DNA from: Bacillus sp. HF117_J1_D
GTDB taxonomy: Bacteria; Bacillota; Bacilli; Bacillales; Bacillaceae_C
Length of the DNA: 64,000 nt
Direction of reading: 5' to 3'
NCBI GenBank assembly: GCA_009928435.1
Contig: JAABNQ010000001.1
Span: 77,053 to 141,052, forward strand
Below, piece after piece: positions 1 through 9,339 of this stretch (position 1 is the stretch's first letter; each line of letters opens with the position of its first letter). The translations under genes were made by a program, and so were the position numbers. A model generated the notes under the pieces. The model ran no database searches. It had not been told where the DNA came from and saw only the letters and a list, made by a program, of their open reading frames with translations.

Positions 1-648
1 TTCAAATTCCTTCAGCGGCACTGTTTCGGCTTGAGTTAGTGCATCGTAGAACCGATTGAACTCTTCCTCGTCCATCGGACAATTGAGATAAGCCGCTTCC
101 CCTTTATCATAGCGTGATTTCAAATAAACTTTATCCATATTTATGCTGTCTTTTTCAATAATAGGAGCTGCCGCATCATAAAAATACAAATGATCTTGTC
201 CAGTCAACTCCTGGAGTTTTTTGGACAGGCTGTCGCTTGTCAATGGGCCTGTTGCAATAATCGTAATACCAGGAGGGAAATCAGTCATTTCCTCCTGATG
301 GATCGTAATGAGTGGGTTTTCACGAATTTTCTCCGTTACATATCCCGAAAAGTCATGTCTATCGACAGCCAATGCGCCGCCTGCGGGAACAGATGATTGA
401 TCCGCCGCCTCGATAATGAGTGAATCTAGAATTCTCATTTCCTCTTTCAGAACACCAACTGCATTCGTTAGTGAATTGGCTCGCAACGAATTGGAGCAAA
501 CGAGTTCGGCAAATTTGTCAGTATGATGGGCAGGCGTTTGCTTAACAGGTCTCATTTCGTATAAATCCACATGAATTCCTCGCTTGGACAACTGCCAAGC
601 AGCTTCGCTTCCTGCTAAGCCTGCTCCTATAACATTTACTGATTGCAT
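1..648 (-). CDS. trmFO: TrmFO, folate-dependent tRNA (uracil-54) methyltransferase, N-terminal part (C-terminus outside window)
   Basis: Makes ribothymidine at position 54 of tRNA using methylenetetrahydrofolate and FAD. The 216 codons in the window begin [20 protein letters not shown], with the FAD-binding GxGxxG dinucleotide fold at residues 7-12. The family-typical segment [11 protein letters not shown] follows at about residues 50-60, and the AATGP-type turn near residue 137. The ATG at 648 is preceded by GGAGG at 8 nt spacing, which fixes the start. The reading frame is open to base 1, so the gene continues outside the window. Placement beside topA is as in B. subtilis (old name gid). 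Family assignment is secure; only about half the protein is visible. Confidence 0.95.
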   Translation of the reverse strand, partial: MQSVNVIGAGLAGSEAAWQLSKRGIHVDLYEMRPVKQTPAHHTDKFAELVCSNSLRANSLTNAVGVLKEEMRILDSLIIEAADQSSVPAGGALAVDRHDFSGYVTEKIRENPLITIHQEEMTDFPPGITIIATGPLTSDSLSKKLQELTGQDHLYFYDAAAPIIEKDSINMDKVYLKSRYDKGEAAYLNCPMDEEEFNRFYDALTQAETVPLKEFE

Positions 649-752
649 GTATGAAACCTCCAATATATGATCAATCCTTCACAATTATTCTCTCTAATCC
701 CTATAGCATTTTACCCTAAATGACTGGCAAATAAAAACGATGCGCATTATAA

Positions 753-889
753 GAAAAGTGGAAGGCGGCTGCTTAGGGGCGACAAGCGCTGGAGGGCACT
801 CCGGTGAAGTCGCCTTTTGACTTCATTGGAGTGACCGAAGCGACCTCGAGCCCCTGCCGCCTGGAACTGGACATCACGAAAAGTGGAAG
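753..889. repeat. Long hairpin element flanked by 12-bp direct repeats
   Basis: The 12-mer GAAAAGTGGAAG occurs at 753-764 and again at 878-889, enclosing a nested imperfect palindrome. The central stem pairs CACTCCGGTGAAGTC with GACTTCATTGGAGTG around a GCCTTTT loop. Outer arms GGCGGC and GGGGC (about 765-780) pair with GCCCC and GCCGCC (about 851-862). The internal core TTAGGGGCGACAAGCGCTGG (773-792) recurs exactly, inverted, at 29668-29687, and a two-base-shorter version lies at 3494-3511. It looks like an interspersed intergenic element. No ORF or transposase is present. Confidence 0.7.
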
Positions 890-900
890 TGCCTCGATTG

Positions 901-1120
901 GACAGTATTTCTCGTTTTCGGATAGTATTTCCCTCGATCGGACAGTATTTCTTGTTTTCGGATAGTATTTCGATCGTTTGGACAGTATTTCTTTTTTCTA
1001 GATAGTATTTCGCCCGTTCGGACAGTATTTCTTGTTTTCGGATAGTATTTCGCCTGATCGGACAGTATTTCTTGTTTTCAGATCATATTTCTCTTTTTCA
1101 GATCGTATTTCGGTCAATCT
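901..1120. repeat. Eleven head-to-tail 20-bp tandem repeats
   Basis: Units start exactly every 20 bases at 901, 921, 941 and so on to 1101. Two subtypes alternate for most of the array: GACAGTATTTCTTGTTTTCG and GATAGTATTTCGCCCGTTCG, giving a 40-bp higher-order period. The invariant core is GA(C/T)AGTATTTC, and the last two units (1081, 1101) are degenerate. There are no unique spacers, so it is not CRISPR. The 20-nt period is not a multiple of three, which argues against a selected protein repeat, although one minus-strand frame happens to stay open (998-1237). No function is assigned. Confidence 0.9.
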
Positions 1121-1235
1121 CGTCCAGGCAGCCCGCTCCTTCCCGGACAATTTTTCAGATAAACGGTATTGTATTTCAATATCTTGAAAATGACGGGCAT
1201 CCGCCGGTAGCTCTTTAAGGACCTTCTCCAAATGC

Positions 1236-1280
1236 AAAATCAGGAGGAGGGAAACGATGCGTTTTCCTCCTCCCGATTTA
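1236..1280 (-). terminator. Rho-independent terminator of topA
   Basis: Read on the minus strand just after the topA stop, CGGGAGGAGGAAAAC pairs with GTTTCCCTCCTCCTG around GCATC, followed by ATTTT. It separates topA from the repeat-rich gap downstream. Confidence 0.75.
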
Positions 1281-1309
1281 TTTAAGAAGCTTGTTGGACA
1301 GATCCTTCT

Positions 1310-3385
1310 CTATTTTTGAGGCTCTTCTTTATAGTCACAGCTGACACACTGGACCTGATTCCCTTTTTTGAGCTTCTTTTCAACCAGAAATCCTTCACAT
1401 TTTGGACAAGGACGGCTAATCGGCTTATCCCAGGAGAGAAAATCACACTCAGGATAACGGTCACATCCGTAAAAAATGCGCTTTTTCTTACTTTTGCGCT
1501 CTATAACATTCCCTTCTTTACATTTCGGACATTTCACACCGATTTCCTTCACAATCGGTTTTGTATTTCTGCAGTCAGGGAAATTGCTGCAAGCCATAAA
1601 TTTGCCAAAGCGTCCCATCTTAATCACCATAGGGTTTCCGCAGATTTCACAGTCTTCGCCTGCGTACTCATCTTTGATTTCTACTTCTTTCATTTCAGCT
1701 TCGGCTTTTTTCAAGTTCTTTTCAAAGTTTTGGTAAAAGTCGTCTATGATCTTTACCCATTCAGCATGGCCCGCTTCAATTTCATCGAGGTCATTTTCCA
1801 TTTTGGCTGTGAATTCCACATCGAGTACTTCCGGGAAAAATTCCATGATCAGTTCAAGGACAATCTCTCCCAATTCTGTTGGTACGAAGCGCTTGTTATC
1901 AAGGGCTACATATCCACGTCTTTGGATCGTATCAAGAGTAGGTGCATAGGTTGAAGGTCTTCCAATGCCCAGTTCCTCCAATGCTTTTACCAGCCTCGCC
2001 TCTGTATACCTCGGAGGCGGCTGCGTAAAGTGCTGTTTGGGATTTAGTTTTTCCGAAAGAACTTTTTCACCTTCCGCAAATGAAGGAAGAACATTCTCTT
2101 TTTCTTCAGACTGATCGTCGGTGCCTTCCACATAGACCTTCATGAATCCAGGAAATTTGACTTGCGATCCATTCGCACGAAATGTTACTTCTCCGTTCAC
2201 CAGATCTACAGCCATTGTATCCATGATGGCTGGAGCCATTTGACTCGCAACGAAACGCTCCCAAATCAATTTATACAGTCGTAGCTGGTCGCGGCTTAAA
2301 GATGCTTTTACTGCACTAGGCTCCCTCATTGTACTCGTCGGACGTATGGCTTCATGCGCATCCTGCGTGTTTGCCTGCTTTTTTTCCTTACGGTTGCCGG
2401 TAGCCAAATATTCTTTACCATATTGATCTGTAATATATTCTGCAGCTTCCTTTACCGCAATATCAGAGACTCTCGTTGAATCTGTACGCATATAAGTAAT
2501 AAGACCAACTGTACCTTCTTTACCGAGATCAATACCTTCATATAATTGCTGTGCAAGAAGCATTGTTTTCTTTGCCCGAAAATTCAATTTACGAGCCGCT
2601 TCTTGTTGCAGGGAAGATGTTGTAAAAGGACGGGCAGGATTTCTTTTTCTTTCCTTCTTTGTCACGGATTGGACAAGGAAGTCTTTACCATCGATTTTTC
2701 CAAGAACTTCTTTTACATCATCTTCTGATTGTAATTTCTTCTTCTTCCCATTTAAACCATAAAAGTGAGCTTGGAATTGGTCCTTTCCTTTTTTAAATTG
2801 CCCTTCAACTGACCAGTATTCTTCTGGAATAAAGTCCTTGATTTCATTTTCCCTGTCGATGATCAGCCGGACTGCCACAGATTGTACTCTGCCCGCACTC
2901 AAGCCTTTTTTCACTTTCTTCCAGAGCAGAGGACTGATATTATATCCTACAAGGCGATCTAATATCCTTCTTGCCTGCTGAGCATCTACAAGATCCATGT
3001 TAATTGGCCTAGGATGTTTAAAAGAATCCCTGATTGCATCTTTCGTAATTTCATTGAAAATGACACGGCAATCGGAATTGATATCTACATCAAGACTATG
3101 GGCCAGATGCCAAGCGATCGCTTCACCTTCCCTATCGGGGTCAGCTGCAAGATAGACTTTTTTCGCTTTTTTTGCAGCAGTTCTTAATTCTTTTAAAACA
3201 GGGCCTTTTCCCCTAATGGTTATATATTTCGGTTCATAGTTATTTTCAACATCTACACCCATTTGGCTTTTCGGTAAATCTCTAACGTGCCCCATGGATG
3301 CCCTCACTTTATATTTTTTTCCTAAATATCGTTCAATGGTCTTCGCCTTTGCAGGCGATTCCACTATTACCAAGTAATCCGACAT
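1310..3385 (-). CDS. topA: DNA topoisomerase I (type IA)
   Basis: Relaxes negative supercoils by cutting one strand through a 5'-phosphotyrosyl link. At 691 residues it has the normal Bacillus length. The TOPRIM domain spans about residues 1-115, with E9 and the metal-binding ADPDREGE run (D82, D84). The active-site Tyr is Y298 in [10 protein letters not shown]. The C-terminus carries three Cys4 zinc ribbons (about residues 575-690: CEICG...CSNFPDC, CPKC...CDRYPEC, CPKC...CVSC). The start ATG has GGGGAGG upstream. It has its own promoter (3428-3456) and terminator (1236-1280) and lies between dprA and trmFO, as in B. subtilis. Confidence 0.98.
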   Translation of the reverse strand: MSDYLVIVESPAKAKTIERYLGKKYKVRASMGHVRDLPKSQMGVDVENNYEPKYITIRGKGPVLKELRTAAKKAKKVYLAADPDREGEAIAWHLAHSLDVDINSDCRVIFNEITKDAIRDSFKHPRPINMDLVDAQQARRILDRLVGYNISPLLWKKVKKGLSAGRVQSVAVRLIIDRENEIKDFIPEEYWSVEGQFKKGKDQFQAHFYGLNGKKKKLQSEDDVKEVLGKIDGKDFLVQSVTKKERKRNPARPFTTSSLQQEAARKLNFRAKKTMLLAQQLYEGIDLGKEGTVGLITYMRTDSTRVSDIAVKEAAEYITDQYGKEYLATGNRKEKKQANTQDAHEAIRPTSTMREPSAVKASLSRDQLRLYKLIWERFVASQMAPAIMDTMAVDLVNGEVTFRANGSQVKFPGFMKVYVEGTDDQSEEKENVLPSFAEGEKVLSEKLNPKQHFTQPPPRYTEARLVKALEELGIGRPSTYAPTLDTIQRRGYVALDNKRFVPTELGEIVLELIMEFFPEVLDVEFTAKMENDLDEIEAGHAEWVKIIDDFYQNFEKNLKKAEAEMKEVEIKDEYAGEDCEICGNPMVIKMGRFGKFMACSNFPDCRNTKPIVKEIGVKCPKCKEGNVIERKSKKKRIFYGCDRYPECDFLSWDKPISRPCPKCEGFLVEKKLKKGNQVQCVSCDYKEEPQK

Positions 3386-3427
3386 GCAGTAATCCTCCCC
3401 AGAGGTAAATTCAGTAAATCAGAATAA

Positions 3428-3456
3428 ATCTTATACGTGTATCATATGTTTGTCAA
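3428..3456 (-). promoter_or_regulatory. Sigma-A promoter of topA
   Basis: On the minus strand, -35 TTGACA (3451-3456) and -10 TAAGAT (3428-3433) are separated by 17 bp, about 43 bp ahead of the topA ATG. The -35 hexamer is a perfect consensus match. Confidence 0.8.
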
Positions 3457-3493
3457 CGAAATAAATAGAACAGGCGCTGTAAAGCACGCCGCC

Positions 3494-3511
3494 TTAGGCG
3501 ACAAGCACTTG
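3494..3511. repeat. Degenerate copy of the GCGACAAGC element
   Basis: TTAGGCGACAAGCACTTG resembles the core of the hairpin element at 773-792 with a 2-nt deletion and two changes. It lies in the 296-bp gap between topA and dprA (3386-3681), which otherwise holds only the topA promoter and AT-rich sequence with no gene that I can see. Confidence 0.4.
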
Positions 3512-3681
3512 AAAGCAGTACTTCAACCACCAGAGAAATCTTGCTTGTTATCCTATATATGGACATTATTTTATATTCAATTTCATTTTTTATAAAGATT
3601 GCCTATTTCAAGCTTATGTTGATGAATCTATCCCACTTTCCACAAAATTGCAAGTTTTTTTGATTTTAACAAATGAAAAAG

Positions 3682-4572
3682 TCATTCGATATACAGCTCT
3701 TCCAATATATCATATCCGGAAGTAACAAGCTTTGCCCCCTGTTGAATCAGGCGGTTTGTCCCTTCTGACAGTGGTTCGCCTATGGGACCTGGCACTGCAA
3801 AGACTTCCCTGCTCTCCTCCAAAGCAAAATCTGCAGTAATCAGTGAGCCACTCCTTGATTTTGCCTGAACGATGACCGTACCCATGGACAACCCGCTAAT
3901 GATGCGGTTCCTTTGGGGAAAATGCCACTTTTGCGGACGCCAGATTGGCGGATATTCGGAAATGATTAAATGTTCTTCCTTCATTTGTTCAGCGAGCTGC
4001 ATGTTTTCCGGCGGATATAAATGAAAGAATCCTCCGCCCAGTACAGCAATCGTTTTTCCTCCGAACTGGATGGTCTGTTGATGAGCTAAAGTATCAGTAC
4101 CTTTGGCTAGTCCGCTAACAATGACAAATCCACTTTCTAGAAGAGGAGCAAGAAGCAGGGCTATTGCTTTTTTCGCATAATCATTAGCACGTCTAGCTCC
4201 TACAACAGCAATCGATTGCTCTTTCAGCAGGGTATTTTTTCCCATGGTAAAAAGTACAAGCGGCGGATCATAAATCTCTCTGAGTAATTTAGGGTATTCC
4301 TCATCCTTAAAAGTAATGATTGAAATTCCACTAGCTTGGTATTTCTCTAATATTCTTTGGATATTGATTCTTTGAAAGTCATGGAAGAATTTCTCAAAGA
4401 GGGAGTGATTCAACTGAAAAATTTGTTGAAGTTTGGAGGATGAAAAAGAATAAAGGTTCGAAAGGGTGGGGTCATGTTTCAGAAGCTTTCTAATTGCTGC
4501 GTTCCCCAATTGAGGACAATGGATCAAATGAAGCAGCTTTTCGGTAAAAATTCCGATCACTTCCTTGTTCAT
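3682..4572 (-). CDS. dprA: DprA/Smf DNA-processing protein, RecA loader for transforming DNA
   Basis: Binds incoming single-stranded DNA and loads RecA during natural transformation. The 296 residues match the short Bacillus form: an N-terminal helical region (about 1-80), then a Rossmann-like DprA core with VVGARRANDYA (about 122-132), VSGLAKGTDTLAHQ (about 153-166) and RNRIISGLS. The C-terminal winged-helix domain of longer homologues is absent. The ATG at 4572 lies only 9 nt after the hairpin that terminates sucD. No separate ribosome binding site is visible, because the only GAGG sits inside the terminator stem. The start is therefore the family-consistent choice rather than one supported by a strong RBS. 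Confidence 0.93.
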   Translation of the reverse strand: MNKEVIGIFTEKLLHLIHCPQLGNAAIRKLLKHDPTLSNLYSFSSSKLQQIFQLNHSLFEKFFHDFQRINIQRILEKYQASGISIITFKDEEYPKLLREIYDPPLVLFTMGKNTLLKEQSIAVVGARRANDYAKKAIALLLAPLLESGFVIVSGLAKGTDTLAHQQTIQFGGKTIAVLGGGFFHLYPPENMQLAEQMKEEHLIISEYPPIWRPQKWHFPQRNRIISGLSMGTVIVQAKSRSGSLITADFALEESREVFAVPGPIGEPLSEGTNRLIQQGAKLVTSGYDILEELYIE

Positions 4573-4576
4573 TTTT

Positions 4577-4609
4577 TAAAAGGAAGCCTCACTGATTTAG
4601 AGGCTTCCC
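4577..4609 (-). terminator. Terminator after sucD, abutting the dprA start
   Basis: On the minus strand GGAAGCCTC pairs with GAGGCTTCC around TAAATCAGT, followed by TTTTAAAA. The downstream arm ends 9 nt before the dprA ATG, so it also covers the dprA translation initiation region. Confidence 0.8.
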
Positions 4610-4618
4610 ATAAATTAA

Positions 4619-5521
4619 TTAATGCGTCTTACATTTTTCATAGAGTCCTCTATCCTTCAAGACTCCAATCAATGTTTCACCAATGACAGCAGGAGTATCA
4701 GCAACTTTGATTCCGCATTCGTTCATGACACGGATTTTTTCATCTGCTGTTCCTTTTCCGCCTGAAATGATGGCACCAGCATGTCCCATGCGCTTTCCTG
4801 GAGGCGCAGTACGTCCGCCAATGAATCCCACAACTGGCTTAGTCATATTCGCTTTTACCCACTCAGCGGCTTCCTCTTCTGCTGTACCTCCGATCTCACC
4901 AATCATGATCACAGCTTCTGTCTCTGGATCCTCATTAAAAGCTTTCAACACATCGATGAAATTTGTTCCATTTACAGGGTCTCCGCCGATTCCAACTGCA
5001 GTAGACTGTCCAACCCCTGCTTCAGAAAGCTGATGTACTGCTTCATAAGTCAATGTTCCTGAGCGGGAGACAACTCCGACATGTCCTTTTTTGTGAATGT
5101 AGCCAGGCATAATTCCGATTTTACACTCCTCAGGAGTAATAACTCCTGGACAGTTTGGCCCGACGAGTCTTGTTTTCTTGCCTTCCATATAGCGAACAAC
5201 CTTCACCATATCCAAAACCGGAATATGCTCTGTGATACAAATGGCTAAGTCCAACTCCGCATCGACCGCTTCCAAGATCGCATCAGCAGCAAACGGTGCT
5301 GGAACGTAAATGACTGAAGCGGTGGCTCCTGTTTTCTTTACAGCTTCTGCTACTGTATCAAAAACCGGAACTCCTGCAACCTCTTGTCCACCTTTTCCTG
5401 GTGTCACGCCGCCAACAATTTGTGTGCCATATTCAATCATCTGTTCTGTATGAAAAAGGGCTGTTGAGCCTGTAATTCCCTGTACAATTACTTTTGTGTC
5501 TTTATTGACAAAAACACTCAT
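4619..5521 (-). CDS. sucD: Succinyl-CoA synthetase alpha subunit
   Basis: Carries the phosphohistidine intermediate in interconversion of succinyl-CoA and succinate with nucleotide phosphorylation in the TCA cycle. The 300 residues comprise a CoA-binding Rossmann domain (about 1-130, [15 protein letters not shown] near the start, VGPNCPGV near 120) and a flavodoxin-like ligase domain. The active His lies in [13 protein letters not shown] (about residue 243). The ATG at 5521 follows AGGCAGGGA. It is the second gene of sucCD, 69 bp after sucC, and ends at a strong hairpin. Confidence 0.98.
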   Translation of the reverse strand: MSVFVNKDTKVIVQGITGSTALFHTEQMIEYGTQIVGGVTPGKGGQEVAGVPVFDTVAEAVKKTGATASVIYVPAPFAADAILEAVDAELDLAICITEHIPVLDMVKVVRYMEGKKTRLVGPNCPGVITPEECKIGIMPGYIHKKGHVGVVSRSGTLTYEAVHQLSEAGVGQSTAVGIGGDPVNGTNFIDVLKAFNEDPETEAVIMIGEIGGTAEEEAAEWVKANMTKPVVGFIGGRTAPPGKRMGHAGAIISGGKGTADEKIRVMNECGIKVADTPAVIGETLIGVLKDRGLYEKCKTH

Positions 5522-5590
5522 GATTTTCCCTGCCTTTCAAATGATCTTTGATTTTACAACATTGATGCCCAAGCATTTGGTCAAATTGAC

Positions 5591-6751
5591 TTACTTGACC
5601 AGTTCAACGATCTTTTGTGCACCATCAGCCATGGAATCTGCAGCTGTAATATTCAAACCAGATTCGTTTAGGATTTCTTTTCCTTTGTCGACATTTGTTC
5701 CTTCAAGCCTTACAACTAAAGGAACTTCTAATCCAACTTGTTTGACAGCCTCGACCACTCCAGCAGCAATGACGTCACACTTCATGATACCACCGAAAAT
5801 GTTAACGAAGATTCCTTTGACCGCTTCATCAGAAAGAATGATTTTAAATGCTTCCGTTACTTTTTCAGCAGTTGCTCCGCCCCCAACATCAAGGAAGTTT
5901 GCGGGTTCTCCGCCATAATATTTAATAATATCCATCGTGGACATAGCAAGGCCTGCACCATTTACCATGCACCCAATGTTGCCGTCTAAAGCGATATAGC
6001 TCAAATCATACTTAGATGCCTCGATCTCTTTTGGATCTTCCTCGTCAAGATCACGGTATTCAAGGATGTCTTTATGTTTAAATAAAGCGTTATCATCAAA
6101 GTTTAACTTCGCATCAAGAGCTAGTACATTTCCGTCTCCTGTCACTACAAGAGGGTTGATTTCAGCAATTGAACAATCGTTGTCAACGAAAGCGTTGTAA
6201 AGACTGATCATGAATTTGGCAGCTTTCCCCACCAATTCTTTCGGAATATTGATATTGAAAGCAATTCGGCGTGCTTGGAAGCCAGTTAAACCAACAAGTG
6301 GATCAACAACTTCTTTAAAGATTTTTTCAGGTGTTTTTTCAGCAACTTCCTCGATTTCAGTACCGCCTTCTTCAGAAGCCATCAAGACAACTCTATCAGT
6401 ACCTCTATCAACTACAAGACCGACATAATATTCCTTCTTGATGTCGCAACCTTCTTCAATAAGTAAACGTTTTACCTCTTTGCCTTCAGGGCCTGTCTGA
6501 TGCGTAACAAGGGTTTTTCCGAGAATCTCTTCAGCATATGTACGGACTTCATCCAAGTTTTTCGCGACTTTTACCCCACCCGCTTTTCCGCGGCCGCCTG
6601 CATGGATTTGGGCTTTTACGACAGTCACATCAGTACCGAGTTCTTTAGCGGCTTCCACTGCCTCATCCACGGTGAAGGCTACTTTTCCATTAGGTACAGA
6701 TACTCCGTATTTTCTAAGGATTTCTTTACCCTGGTATTCATGGATATTCAT
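5591..6751 (-). CDS. sucC: Succinyl-CoA synthetase beta subunit (ADP/GDP-forming)
   Basis: Forms the nucleotide and succinate site of succinyl-CoA synthetase with SucD. The 386 residues begin [17 protein letters not shown] and contain an ATP-grasp domain ([15 protein letters not shown] near residues 45-60) and the C-terminal ligase domain ([14 protein letters not shown] near 320). An in-frame ATG six codons upstream (6769) lies ahead of AGGAGG. The ATG at 6751 has that AGGAGG at 7 nt and matches family N-termini, so it is chosen. Confidence 0.98.
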   Translation of the reverse strand: MNIHEYQGKEILRKYGVSVPNGKVAFTVDEAVEAAKELGTDVTVVKAQIHAGGRGKAGGVKVAKNLDEVRTYAEEILGKTLVTHQTGPEGKEVKRLLIEEGCDIKKEYYVGLVVDRGTDRVVLMASEEGGTEIEEVAEKTPEKIFKEVVDPLVGLTGFQARRIAFNINIPKELVGKAAKFMISLYNAFVDNDCSIAEINPLVVTGDGNVLALDAKLNFDDNALFKHKDILEYRDLDEEDPKEIEASKYDLSYIALDGNIGCMVNGAGLAMSTMDIIKYYGGEPANFLDVGGGATAEKVTEAFKIILSDEAVKGIFVNIFGGIMKCDVIAAGVVEAVKQVGLEVPLVVRLEGTNVDKGKEILNESGLNITAADSMADGAQKIVELVK

Positions 6752-6796
6752 TTTCCGTCCTCCTATCATTACTATAAAAAAATAGATTGCGTGTTT

Positions 6797-6825
6797 ATTG
6801 TATTAAAATGGCGACAGGAAGTCCA
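6797..6825 (-). promoter_or_regulatory. Probable sigma-A promoter of sucCD
   Basis: Minus strand -35 TGGACT (6820-6825), 17-bp spacer, -10 TACAAT (6797-6802). It starts 5 bp after the ylqH stop and about 45 bp ahead of sucC. Confidence 0.6.
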
Positions 6826-6829
6826 CTTT

Positions 6830-7120
6830 TTACGGTTGACTAGTTTTCCTTTCCGCCATTTTCCAATCCAGCTTGTAAACGAAGGCAAAAACTTCCGCAA
6901 CTGCTTCAAATAGTTCTTCCGGTATCGCCTCGTTCAAATCAAGCTGTCCCAGCAGTTCAACTAACGCCGGATCCTGCTGGATTGGTATTCCATGTTCTTT
7001 CGCGGCTTCGATTATTTTTTCTGCTGTTACACCTTTGCCCTTCGCTCTTACGATAGGGGCATTTCCATCTTCATCGTGGCCGCTTAAAGCCACCGCTTCC
7101 ATTATTTGACTTTTATTCAT
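6830..7120 (-). CDS. ylqH: YlqH, small FlhB C-terminal-domain-like protein
   Basis: A 96-residue stand-alone homologue of the cytoplasmic domain of FlhB, the type III export switch protein. The NAPIVRAKGKG run at residues 19-29, EHGIPIQQDPALVELLGQLD in the middle and IPEELFEAVAEVFAFVY near residues 66-82 are typical of FlhB_C. The self-cleaving NPTH motif is absent, since the protein begins where the cleaved C-terminal part would. It overlaps ylqG by 4 nt (ATGA-type coupling). The role in Bacillus is unknown; a link to flagellar export is only inferred from homology. Confidence 0.88.
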   Translation of the reverse strand: MNKSQIMEAVALSGHDEDGNAPIVRAKGKGVTAEKIIEAAKEHGIPIQQDPALVELLGQLDLNEAIPEELFEAVAEVFAFVYKLDWKMAERKTSQP

Positions 7121-8385
7121 ATTTGAATATCAACTCCTGAATAAAGACGGGGACTGAATGTTTGCGACTGCTTGTTTTTTTGGCTGACAGGCGGTTTAAA
7201 GTGGACAGCTGACAACTCATAACCAAGCCCTTTCAATTTTTCCTTCAATGTAGGAATGAGCATGGCGGCGAATGCTTTGATTTCTGGAAAATGCGTATTT
7301 ATAACAGTAATATTCGTTATCCGATTTTGGATTTTTACATCAACTACAGTCTGATCAAGGTTCTGCATGTTCAGATAAAAAATAACCCTGCAATAATCCG
7401 GATCGATTTTCCCATCCTCTCGCCGCTTTCCCTCCCATTGGAAAGAAAGTTCTGTCCTATGACCATTTAATGCTATCGGAAGATCAAAAAATATTTGCTG
7501 TATAGGTCCAGAATCAATCGATATAAGCTGTTGGCCATTCAATCTATGAAGCAGTTGCTCTGCCGCCTGCCGAGCAGTAGAATTTAGACTTGTTCCCGGT
7601 CGCCCCAAATATTCGATAAGGAGAGCTTTAAGAGATTCCGCACCGGTTTCATTGTCGCGAATGATCGCATGCTCATAAAACAGTCCCATTTGGCGAATGG
7701 TGTGCTTTAGGTTCGCCATTGCCGTTTTACCTTGCCATACAAACGGCTCCGCGTTTGTCCCTTTTTGTGACGACTCTTTACCCAATTCATCAATCAGAGC
7801 AACAATTCTTCGGCTGGTTGAATCCGAATCTTTTTCTGAAACAAGAGCCGTATGTAAAGTAGATATGACTTCAGTTAACGACTGCTTGCTACCTAAAGCA
7901 GCCAGTGACTTGAAAATATTTTCATTAAAGGGCATATCTCTTGTACTCATTAGTTTAATGGCATCTAATGCAAGTTTTTTATCCGATGCTTTTCCAACCC
8001 ACTGACCAGCTTGTTGAATTTGCTCGCGCGTTAGGCTTAGAGATTCTTTTGTAAAGAACTCAGTGAGGGCGTGGTACCCTTTTTCATTCGGCAGAGATAA
8101 TTGTCTCACAAGAGAGAACTGATCCGCCTGTTTTGGTCCAACCAGCTTCAGCTGCGGTTCTCCTTCGACAGACTCAACTTGAAGGAAATAGCCTTTTCCA
8201 CTTTCTAAAGGCGCTTCAAGTCTTGCGATTAGCTTGTGAGTACTAAGTTGTATTTCTGCGTGCTGATTCGGAAAAATTCTCTGTACATGGGCAAAAAATA
8301 TTTGTCCCTTCCTCAATGTAAGGGGCTGAGTTTGACTCAAGCTTAGGGTTTGAAACAAATCTTGGGTCAATGTCTGTATATCCAA
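7117..8385 (-). CDS. ylqG: YlqG, FliK C-terminal-like protein of unknown function
   Basis: A 422-residue protein. Its last 110 residues (RTELSFQWEGKRREDG through LKGLGYELSAVHFKPP) look like the C-terminal domain of flagellar hook-length protein FliK: a beta-rich segment, then a helix and a GYxLxxVxF strand. The upstream part is charged, with no recognised domain. The start is TTG at 8385 with a GGGGGGAG site just upstream inside the end of rnhB. It is translationally coupled to ylqH, the FlhB_C-like gene. No signal peptide or membrane segment is seen. The FliK resemblance is my reading and would need a profile search. Confidence 0.85.
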   Translation of the reverse strand: MDIQTLTQDLFQTLSLSQTQPLTLRKGQIFFAHVQRIFPNQHAEIQLSTHKLIARLEAPLESGKGYFLQVESVEGEPQLKLVGPKQADQFSLVRQLSLPNEKGYHALTEFFTKESLSLTREQIQQAGQWVGKASDKKLALDAIKLMSTRDMPFNENIFKSLAALGSKQSLTEVISTLHTALVSEKDSDSTSRRIVALIDELGKESSQKGTNAEPFVWQGKTAMANLKHTIRQMGLFYEHAIIRDNETGAESLKALLIEYLGRPGTSLNSTARQAAEQLLHRLNGQQLISIDSGPIQQIFFDLPIALNGHRTELSFQWEGKRREDGKIDPDYCRVIFYLNMQNLDQTVVDVKIQNRITNITVINTHFPEIKAFAAMLIPTLKEKLKGLGYELSAVHFKPPVSQKNKQSQTFSPRLYSGVDIQI

Positions 8386-8397
8386 ATCGCTCCCCCC

Positions 8398-9174
8398 TCA
8401 TGATCGGTTCATGACTGCTTGCACCGGAGCAAATGATTGCCTGTGGATCGGGCAAGGACCGAGCTTTTTCAGAGCATCCAAATGTGCTTTCGTTCCGTAA
8501 CCTTTATGTATTCCAAAGCCATATCCCGGATATTGCTGTTCGTATCCAGCCATAAGCCGGTCGCGGGTGACTTTCGCAATGATAGATGCAGCCGCAATAG
8601 AGTTACTGTTTGCATCTCCTTTTATCATCGATTCCTGTGGATAAGGGGCTTCTATTGTCATAGCGTCCAAAAGCAAAAAATCTGGCTGGATAGCCAGTTC
8701 GCTGACAGCCTGATTCATCGCTTTTTTTACCGCCTGATATATATTGAACCGGTCAATTTCCTTTGAGGAAATAATGCCAACACCTACAGCTCGCGCTTCT
8801 TCATGAATCCGATCAAAAAGTTCATTTCTTTTTAATTCACTCAACTTTTTTGAGTCATCCAATCCATACATACAGCTATCTTCATTTAATATAACAGCTG
8901 CAGCAACTACTGGCCCCGCTAAAGGGCCACGACCAGCTTCATCGATTCCACCGATCCACTTGAACCCTTGTTTTCTAAGCCGATTTTCATGTGCTGACAT
9001 CCGCGTGTACCGTTCACGCTCCTTGCGTTCTTTTTCCTTTCCGACTTTCCAACTATTCAAAAGGGCTTGAACACCTTTGCGGGAATCTGATTGCAATTCC
9101 GTAAAAAAAGGATCATTTTCACTTGTTATGTCTCTTAAGACTTCCTTTATTTGTGCGATTGTCTGATTTTTCAT
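8398..9174 (-). CDS. rnhB: Ribonuclease HII
   Basis: Cuts the RNA strand of RNA-DNA hybrids and starts removal of single ribonucleotides from DNA. The 258 residues carry an N-terminal extension of about 70 residues, as in Bacillus RnhB, then the catalytic domain. GIDEAGRGPLAGP (about 74-86) supplies the first Asp-Glu pair, LDDSKKLS follows, and LLLDAM supplies a further Asp. The GSR/K-type loop is represented by IIKGDANSNSIAAASIIAKV. ylqG begins 12 nt after its stop and they probably share a transcript. Confidence 0.97.
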   Translation of the reverse strand: MKNQTIAQIKEVLRDITSENDPFFTELQSDSRKGVQALLNSWKVGKEKERKERERYTRMSAHENRLRKQGFKWIGGIDEAGRGPLAGPVVAAAVILNEDSCMYGLDDSKKLSELKRNELFDRIHEEARAVGVGIISSKEIDRFNIYQAVKKAMNQAVSELAIQPDFLLLDAMTIEAPYPQESMIKGDANSNSIAAASIIAKVTRDRLMAGYEQQYPGYGFGIHKGYGTKAHLDALKKLGPCPIHRQSFAPVQAVMNRS

Positions 9175-9339
9175 CCAGTCCCATTACCTTTCAAAAAGTG
9201 ATTGCCATACATATAGGCAGCAATCTATCGTAAAAATGCTGTGTCCTGCCAATAATCTTAAAGTTAAAAAGAAAGATTGCTCGTAAAAATCAGTGAAATC
9301 CTGCCAATATTTTCCTACGTTTTCCGAGACACATAGGCG

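Noticed and set aside
901-1120. CRISPR array
   Set aside because: Repeats are contiguous with no unique spacers, and no cas genes are in the window.
998-1237. 79-codon minus-strand ORF covering part of the tandem repeats
   Set aside because: TTG start, no ribosome binding site, lies right after the topA terminator, and its C-terminal half is just the 20-bp repeats read out of period. Not supported as a gene.
1316-1954. 212-codon plus-strand ORF opposite topA
   Set aside because: Antisense shadow of a strongly conserved gene; no RBS and composition of a reverse-read coding strand.
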